From Ahaetulla prasina (Eukaryota; Chordata; Lepidosauria; Squamata; Colubridae), in contig NC_080546.1 of NCBI RefSeq assembly GCF_028640845.1, positions 57,361,409-57,425,408 of the forward strand: 64,000 nt of DNA. The letters are read 5' to 3'. The notes below the pieces were generated by a model, which searched no databases, was not told the origin of the DNA, and was given only the letters and a program-made list of their open reading frames with translations. The position numbers were made by a program, and so were the translations under genes. Positions 57,469 through 64,000 of this stretch are shown piece by piece (the first letter of the stretch is position 1; the number at the start of each line of letters is the position of its first letter).

Positions 57469-57974
57469 AAATCTTGAGTAAAACTCTTCTTTGTACAATT
57501 ACTAGTCATGCATCATCAGTAATTTTTACCAATTCTTGTAGTAAGTAGAGGGTAATCCAATAGTTACTTGTGGCATGTTTATGCATCAAGTTGTATTAGT
57601 TCATTTTGATTTTTTAAACTTGTTTTGTTTTTATTTTATTTTATTTTTTACACTTTACTGTCTTATAAGGGGTCAACATTCCAAAATGTGCAGTACCAGT
57701 ATTTACAGTTCTGCAGAGGTATTATTAACTTCTTTCTATTCTATATTGTAGTGTTTCAGTTTTGTGTCTTAAAACAGTTTGTGATGCTTTTTAAAATGTC
57801 TTTTAAACTCATGTAATGATGTTGATGCTTTTGGCTTTTCTCTGTATTAGAGTTTGTATTTTCACAAAGAATGCTTTGTAGCAGGCATTATAATTAATCT
57901 GTTTTGTACATAAATGTGCCAACAGCTTGATGGTGGCGTTTTTGAACTGTAGAACCAAGTGCTTGCAAAAATGT

Positions 57975-57980
57975 AATAAA
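57975..57980 (+). promoter_or_regulatory. GPM6A: Distal poly(A) signal of GPM6A
   Basis: AATAAA followed within 15-45 bases by GT-rich sequence (CTTGTGTACTTTGTGTAC, ATTGTCTGTGTTTC), the usual downstream element for cleavage. It is the last good signal before sequence with repeats resumes. Confidence 0.78.
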
Positions 57981-58073
57981 TACACTTGTGTACTTTGTGT
58001 ACTTATTGATTGTCTGTGTTTCATTTCTCCTTTTTTTCTGAAGTTCTTATTTGTCAAAGATATCACAGATTAA

Positions 58074-58126
58074 TGATAGATTAGATTAGATTAGAGTAGA
58101 TTAGAGTAGATTAGAGTAGATTAGAA
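58074..58126. repeat. (TTAGA)n/(GTAGATTAGA)n short tandem repeat
   Basis: About ten pentamers; the later ones alternate TTAGA with GTAGA, giving a 10-bp higher-order unit. Confidence 0.93.
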
Positions 58127-58797
58127 AGATACCACAGAAGTGATATTATAAGTTGTTATATCCTTATCAGAGAATTTTTTTCAGGGATGTTATGATTATA
58201 TTATTCATCTTAATTGTGAAAATAAGAGCAAATGAAATATATAACTCTGTATTCAAGATATAATTCCTTATTCATTTAAATGTGAAAAGCATATAATAGG
58301 CAACCCATGCAGAAGTTAGTGTCTTATCTTCTTGCACTGCAGAAATTCAATAGAATAGTATCAAATTATAGAGAAAGATTAAAATAAAATAGGTTATATG
58401 TTTTTTTTAAAGCCAACATCTGAAAGGTAGGAAGACTGAAAAGAGGCTCAATATTCTGGTCCCATCTCTTCAGTGACATCACTGCCATGTCTTCTACAAC
58501 CTTTAGACACCAAAAAAATCAACTGAGTGCATGCCCAAGGAGTTTGCTCATTCTAGATTTGTAACAGACGTTTGTACTTTATGGCTGTTAATGCTAATTC
58601 TGAGTGTTTATAACATCAACTTTTAGCAAGCTTCTTCTTGAAATAATCAAATTAAATTGCTCTATTTCAGTCAAAGACCAGTGTTTTAAAAATGTAATCA
58701 AACCACTCTTTTATGACAAGTGTTAAAAAAAGAGAAGAGTAATAAAGGAATAGGCTGAGCAAAAACAAACAAATATAAATACAAAACACTGAGTTTC

Positions 58798-58831
58798 ATG
58801 CTGTTCATGATTCTCAGTTCATGAACAGCAT
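58798..58831. repeat. Perfect 13-bp inverted repeat (hairpin)
   Basis: ATGCTGTTCATGA (58798-58810), 8-base loop, TCATGAACAGCAT (58819-58831). The arms are exact complements. There is no T-run after it, and in a vertebrate intergenic region a terminator is not expected. It lies about 0.8 kb past the GPM6A poly(A) site. Confidence 0.8.
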
Positions 58832-59786
58832 TTGGATACAGTGTAATATAATACTTTAAATAGATTATTATTAAGACCAAAAGTAAAACTCAGGACTAAA
58901 ACTGTGAAATTTATTTACCGTATTTATCATATTTCTGTATACCTTAGAAGTGATTCTAAGTAACTTAGTTACCTTGTCAACTCAGGTTTTATCTCTCTTT
59001 GATACCAAAATTGAAGTGATTCATATTTTCTTTAAAAGGCCATATTTGTAATTCTAAAAAGCCTTTTAAAACCGAACTCCAAAAGTTGGCCATCATTCAT
59101 CATGTTGGTTGTTGGGAGCACTTTTACAGGACCCATAATTTTACCTGGAACATAGAACAAAATCTTTATTTGCCTAACATTTTATTTACCCAAAATTGGA
59201 TTAGCAAGCTCAGAACATATTAAAAAAATTAAAAAATATATATGGAAAGGATTCAAATTCAATAGGCCAAAATCATTTAAAAATCATGATAATAAGGAGT
59301 TAATTGAAATATCAACTCAAAAACTTGAGATTTCACACTAAGCTCCAGAAACCTAACATTTATTTTAGACAATACAGGTTTACCATAGAGCTTTTAAAAC
59401 AAAAAACATCCAAGCAATTTAATTATCATACTGTTTTCTTTCGAACAATATTTCCTTTGGGGAACCAGGGAACCAGTTTCTAACACATCTTAATACACTG
59501 TGAATAGACAACATTAGCTAAAGGTAATTAAATATAACCCTTCCAAATGAAAAAAAAAATCTTTCAATCCAGAAATTGGCTTTCTTCCAGGCTCTTTGGA
59601 GGAAAAGCAAATAGTTCTACCATCCTCCATAAAACTTCGGAATGAATTGCCCAAGCTGAGATGGATTTTTTAAAAAAACATTTGGTTAAAAAGAGTGGGG
59701 TTTTTACACATGCTGACTTCAATGCAATATCCCTAAGCATTCCTGTGTGATGTACTTTTGTGCATCAAAATCATGTATTACCTGTT

Positions 59787-59926
59787 ACTAATCGAAGTAA
59801 CAGATAATGAAATCAACTTTTGTGAGTGCATCATATATCTGAACACCCCTAGGGACAACTAATGCATCACAAACCCCTTTTTTGGTGATACGAAGGTTGA
59901 TTTCATTACCTGTTACTTGGATTAAT
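59787..59926. repeat. 31-bp inverted repeat with 78-bp spacer, origin unknown
   Basis: The left arm (59787-59817, containing AAGTAACAGATAATGAAATC) and the reverse complement of the right arm (59896-59926) agree at 28 of 31 positions. Looser similarity continues inward (TTTTGTGAGTGCATCA against TTGGTGATACGAA reversed). A minus-strand frame (59788-59970) reads across both arms and repeats a similar word. It may be a MITE or a remnant of a duplicated segment; no known terminus is evident. Confidence 0.6.
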
Positions 59927-62719
59927 CGCAAGAGGCTCATTACATCTTCTCCAAAAAATACTTCATTCATTTAGCACCTGATTTTTTTTTCTCCTAGATT
60001 CCATCTGAAATGGAATTTGGATACTCTAATTTTCGGTTTTCAGTCATACTTCACCCTCTCACACCATTCCCTTAAGTGCTAACATTGCTATCTTCCTTTT
60101 CAAAGTGCTTAAAATGACGGGTAAAAACCTGATGTTTTTTGAAACCTAAAAATTTCTGCTAGCTGGATTTATTTAACATGTATGTGTGTTTCATTTGAAA
60201 GACACTGTACCCTTTTAAAAATTTTATGTGCCCTACATCTTTGATCAAATCTAAAACATTGTATTTAGTTTTGGCTTAGACACAGAAGCACATAATTACT
60301 TTGCCTATCAAGTAACTAAAAGAGAAATGCTAAATGCTGGCAGATAATTTGCCCTGTTCGCTAATGGATGAGGATTGCTTGCAGAACCTGAATTCCATTT
60401 CCAACTATCATTTCAGTAATTATTCATTGTAGGCATCCTAATTAAGTCCATGTGTTTATTTCAAGCAGAATAAATTAATACCAAAAAAAACCTCATGGCA
60501 ATGCTTATTTATAAATAGTATGTATCGAATCTATAGTTGACTGATCTTACATATCAAAAATCTTACATCCTTACTTTGTTAGGATGATCTTTGGTGTTTG
60601 CATGGATAATTATGGAATCCATTTTCTATTGTGAGGTTCATTGCATTAATAGTTTTAATTATCATTCAGAGGACATCTGTCTGTAAATGAACCTTGTGCT
60701 TGCTCTTTCTTGTAGAAAATTTGCAGGTGCAGGAAAACAGAAGTGACACTGTACTGCATTACTGAATAAGGCTGAACACATTTTTAAAAAATGATCTCTG
60801 GTTTTGGGCTTAATCACTAAAGAGAGTGTCTAGTCTGAAACCATCTATTGAAGAATGGCTGCACATTTGGTATTCTTTCTCTCTTGTATAGCTTAATTTA
60901 GAATATTCATGAATGCAAGAAAATGGTTGAACATGGAAGAAGACGACAGAAAAAATAGAGACATCTAGTGGCCAAAAAGAGCAGCAACTCAATAATACAT
61001 TTAGAATTTTACATAATTGAGTCTTTGCCGCCAGGATGCTTTTATTATCCATTAACAATTTCTGACCTGACTTTCAATTCTTCTAATTTAAGTACAATTT
61101 TGTTTTGCTTTTTCTATTATGAAATGTACACAGGTTCCATGACTTACATCGTTTAATTACTCTTTATCCAGTTAATATTGCACAGAAATGTAATCTATTT
61201 AGTAATTTTATGTTGTATTTTTAAACAATTATAGACAACAAAAATAATAATGCAAATTAATAAGCATAATATGATCAAAAATTAAAACAAAAGCAATTAT
61301 TCTTTTCTGCCTTGCTGCTGTGAGAATTTGCAGTAATGTACTTCCTGCGCTTTTACATTACCCTTCCCTATATTTGGGAGCAAGGCCGAATGAACTCAAA
61401 AGCTAAGTAATAACATGATTAGCTTGATATAATTCATGATTAAAGACTATGATTTATAAAACACAATTGATAGAATCACCCATTCTATAAATTGTAAACC
61501 AAAGAAAACACATTATGGCTTAGTGCGATGAAAGTGTTAATCAATACATGTCATAGTTTTCTATTAAGATTTTATCTAAAACTGCAGATAAAAACTTAAT
61601 AATAACCTAAAACTTTCGTTTAGCAAATACTTTCTTTTGCTACTTTACTCCCTATTCCATTGTTTGTGTCTTTTAATCAAAATTTGTGACATGGAGTCTG
61701 GATCCCACAATGTGATCACACTAACTTGGATTAACAAACATGGTTGTTATTTTGTGTTCTCCAGTTTTTAAAATGATATTAGCAACTTGTGCCCTGACTC
61801 AAATCGTGCTAAAATGATAACTAGGTTCAAGCAACATGCTGATCCACAAGGACTTAATCTTCATTTACTGTAGCTAAATTGTGCAAATCCCATCATTGTG
61901 TTATCCCATGAAACCATTAGGTATTCCAAATATACTTACATTTTCTGTAATGATGCATAACAATTTCTGGAACAGACATACAGAACAAATGGTGCCACAC
62001 TGCAACATGCATGAAGCAGGATCAGTTTCAACTGAGATATTAGAACACACATTGCAACATTTACTTCCTTTGTCCCTCCATAAGTAAATTAGTACTCTAA
62101 TTTAACTTGCAAGAGGGACAACCTCAGATTTTGCTGTACAGCACTTGAACAATTTGCATACAGATTCAGAAGTGGCAAATTTGGTAAATTTAGTGTACAA
62201 ATTTCAGAATATCTCTGGCTAAAATATTCCTACAATATTTCACCAAACACTTTGCAAGCAGTGAAAAATCTGTTGTGATAACAGTCTATTTTTACATTTG
62301 CAGGGGAAATTATTTTGGGCTTCTGGTATAATGCAGAATTACTTTATTCTGCAATCAATGTTTAACTAATAAACATAATATAGAGAACAGATAGTTTTAT
62401 AAGCAGAATAAATAAGTTTCTAAATGCTTATCTATGAAGTTCTCCAACATGACATCTTTGGGCACCAACTGTATCCATGTACCCTTGACATAGAAAAAGC
62501 TATATTGACCATGCCCATGTTCTTAAATATTTTCCTTAAGGTTGCTCCAAAGAAAAGTGCCAACTAATCATAGCATTTTTATTTATAAGAAAGCCACTAG
62601 CCCCATAGGAAGTCAAGAATATCTGTGGAGCATGATCCAAGTTTCACCCTTTTGCAGAAGATTCACTGTGAGATATACATATTAAAAGGCAGGGGTTTGA
62701 ACTGCTGCTGCAATTTCCA

Positions 62720-63035
62720 TTTAGACTTGAGGAGTTCTTGGTGCTTGATGTTTCATTACCCAAACTAGGTAATGAATTACTCCTATTAAGGAGTGGGGTT
62801 TGCTCTCAGTTTATATTCTAGTGACTTGCTTGTCACTGGTGGTGGGGTGGTCTTAGAGTTTCTTTGGTTGGACTAAGACCACTCCTACCACCACTGATAG
62901 GCAAGCCACTAGTATATAAACTGAGAGCAACTTACTAGCACTGACAGTGTTACCTAGTTTGGGTAATGAAACATTTGCAAGAAAACAACCAGGCTCAGAG
63001 AATGCCAAAGACTCCTCATTTCTACTCTAAGCTAT
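62720..63035. mobile_element. Penelope-like terminal repeats as a head-to-head foldback
   Basis: A minus-strand copy (about 62720-62855) faces a plus-strand copy (about 62872-63035) across a 16-base spacer. The arms of about 105 bp are highly complementary (GTTTCATTACCCAAACTAGG against CCTAGTTTGGGTAATGAAAC; CTCTCAGTTTATAT against ATATAAACTGAGAG). The plus copy continues CAAGAAAACAACCAGGCTCA and GACTCCTCATTTCTAC. The TGTTACC...GGGTAAT stem and GAAAC box echo the hammerhead-like core of the family at 7.3 kb, but the CUGAUGA box is mutated (CUGACAG). The family call is by analogy. Confidence 0.6.
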
Positions 63036-64000
63036 AAATATTATCCTTTATTGTTATCATTTTTACTTTTCTTGGTTATATATGCAGCATGGCTAAGATC
63101 CCTTTACACCAACTTTATATTGAGGGGATTGCATAGAAAATAGCCATAGATCCCAGGAAAAGGCACAACTAGTTTAAGGAGTCATAATCATTTACTATAC
63201 TTGTATACCCGGATCTTCCAAAGGATTATTTTGCTTTTGAATCAAAAGCTCTGGACAGCCTCTTGAGGAAGCACTTCCAAAAGTAAAGACAGAGATTTTG
63301 TACGATTGCTCAAAGTTTTTTCTCAGAATTTTTTTCTCTAACATAATCATAAGGCCTACTTATGTCCCAGTATCTCCCAACTAACACAACAGGCTAATAC
63401 AGGCATTGTTTTCAAAGTTAATATGCACACAGCACTTTGGAAAGAGACCATACTGCGCAGCTTTCTGGCCTATTCAAGTGCAAATATCAGCACAAAACAA
63501 TAGTTTTTTATGTATTCATTAGATGCAAAGAAAGTTTTGTGTCCTACTAACTAGGAATGTAAAGTGTGTTGAGGCATTGAAGTAATACATCTTCTAGTTA
63601 TTTTGTTCACTGTTAACAATGGAGTTATAGGACTGAATTGAAGAGGACTGAATTGAGTCTTTCATTTGTTTCAGTCTTCTGCTTTCAATCATTTTTTCAC
63701 TCAGCCTCATGTTGTATTTATTAGGGCTATTCATAGTTTGCAAGTAATTCACTAGACATACTTTGGGTGTCATGCTAATACAATCAGAGCACCTTTCTTG
63801 TATTCCTTAAATCAGCCCAACTCTTCTTGAACTTTTGCTACTCTAAATCAAAGTAGTGATGATTTTGTGAAATCTACTCATTGAAGGTAATCATAGAAGT
63901 TAAAGCAGTCTTACACTTGTGACTGGTTTATACAAGTTCCTTTTCACTAATTCAGATTTAAAGCCAATAAAGAACCAGATATTGTGAAATGATTAAGGCC
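63036..64000. other. Intergenic sequence, nothing recognised
   Basis: AT-rich, no gene or repeat family supported up to the window edge. Confidence 0.5.

Larger units (their letters stand above)
55989..57996 (+). other. GPM6A: GPM6A 3' untranslated region
   Basis: The sequence follows directly after the stop codon. It is AT-rich and noticeably free of mobile elements for 2 kb, in contrast to the introns, as expected for a constrained 3' UTR. It ends about 15-20 bases after the AATAAA at 57975-57980. An internal AATAAA at 57463-57468 could give a shorter transcript. The 3' boundary is inferred from signals only. Confidence 0.8.
57997..62719. other. Intergenic sequence downstream of GPM6A
   Basis: About 4.7 kb of AT-rich DNA. 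No gene, RNA gene or clear LINE/SINE insertion seen. Two inverted repeats (58798-58831 and 59787-59926) and a pentamer repeat are listed separately. The low density of young repeats may reflect conserved non-coding sequence. Confidence 0.5.

Noticed and set aside
58798..58831. Hairpin as a transcription terminator or microRNA precursor
   Set aside because: Arms of 13 bp are too short for a microRNA precursor and vertebrate Pol II genes do not end at such hairpins.

Overview
The window is vertebrate nuclear DNA, most likely from a snake. It carries a multi-exon gene with GT-AG introns, and most of the rest is mobile-element debris. Three things point to a squamate and specifically a snake: CR1 elements ending in ATTCT-type tails, a Sauria-type tRNA SINE with a perfect target duplication, and abundant Penelope-like elements and long microsatellites. 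This assignment rests on recognised repeat types, not on a database search.

The only cellular gene I can support is GPM6A (neuronal membrane glycoprotein M6-A, proteolipid/DM20 family), on the plus strand. Six coding exons are present: 32793-32985, 39472-39628, 50342-50495, 51454-51530, 52672-52737 and 55836-55988. All have canonical splice sites and compatible phases. They encode everything from the N-terminal cysteine cluster to the C-terminal stop. The first coding exon (ATG plus a short leader) is not in the window, so at least 32.8 kb of upstream intron is included. The 3' UTR runs about 2 kb to a poly(A) signal at 57975. The last 6 kb is downstream intergenic DNA.

Layout: 1-32792 is upstream intron, crowded with repeats. 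These are CR1 and L2-like LINE relics, Penelope-like elements, a nearly intact CR1 (14.4-16.0 kb), a Sauria SINE (17.2 kb), a solo LTR (19.6-20.2 kb), several hAT/mariner MITEs, and a relic of an uncharacterised repeated protein (26.8-27.3 kb). 32793-55988 holds the GPM6A exons and introns; the introns contain a Penelope mosaic at 38 kb, hAT MITEs at 44.5 and 46.0 kb, and a LINE at 47-48.6 kb. 55989-57996 is the 3' UTR. 57997-64000 is intergenic and AT-rich, with an inverted Penelope-like pair at 62.7-63.0 kb.

The most interesting signals are: (1) Penelope-like terminal repeats that keep a recognisable hammerhead-ribozyme core, best at 54517-54564 and 38889-38922; (2) the recurring head-to-head (minus then plus) layout of those elements at four loci; (3) a dense run of heat-shock-element-like GAA/TTC units at 27943-28025 in the upstream GPM6A intron; (4) a solo LTR whose first 230 bp is an open, acidic-then-basic reading frame; and (5) the uncharacterised WRLFID-type coding relic. 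No complete new multi-gene system is visible.
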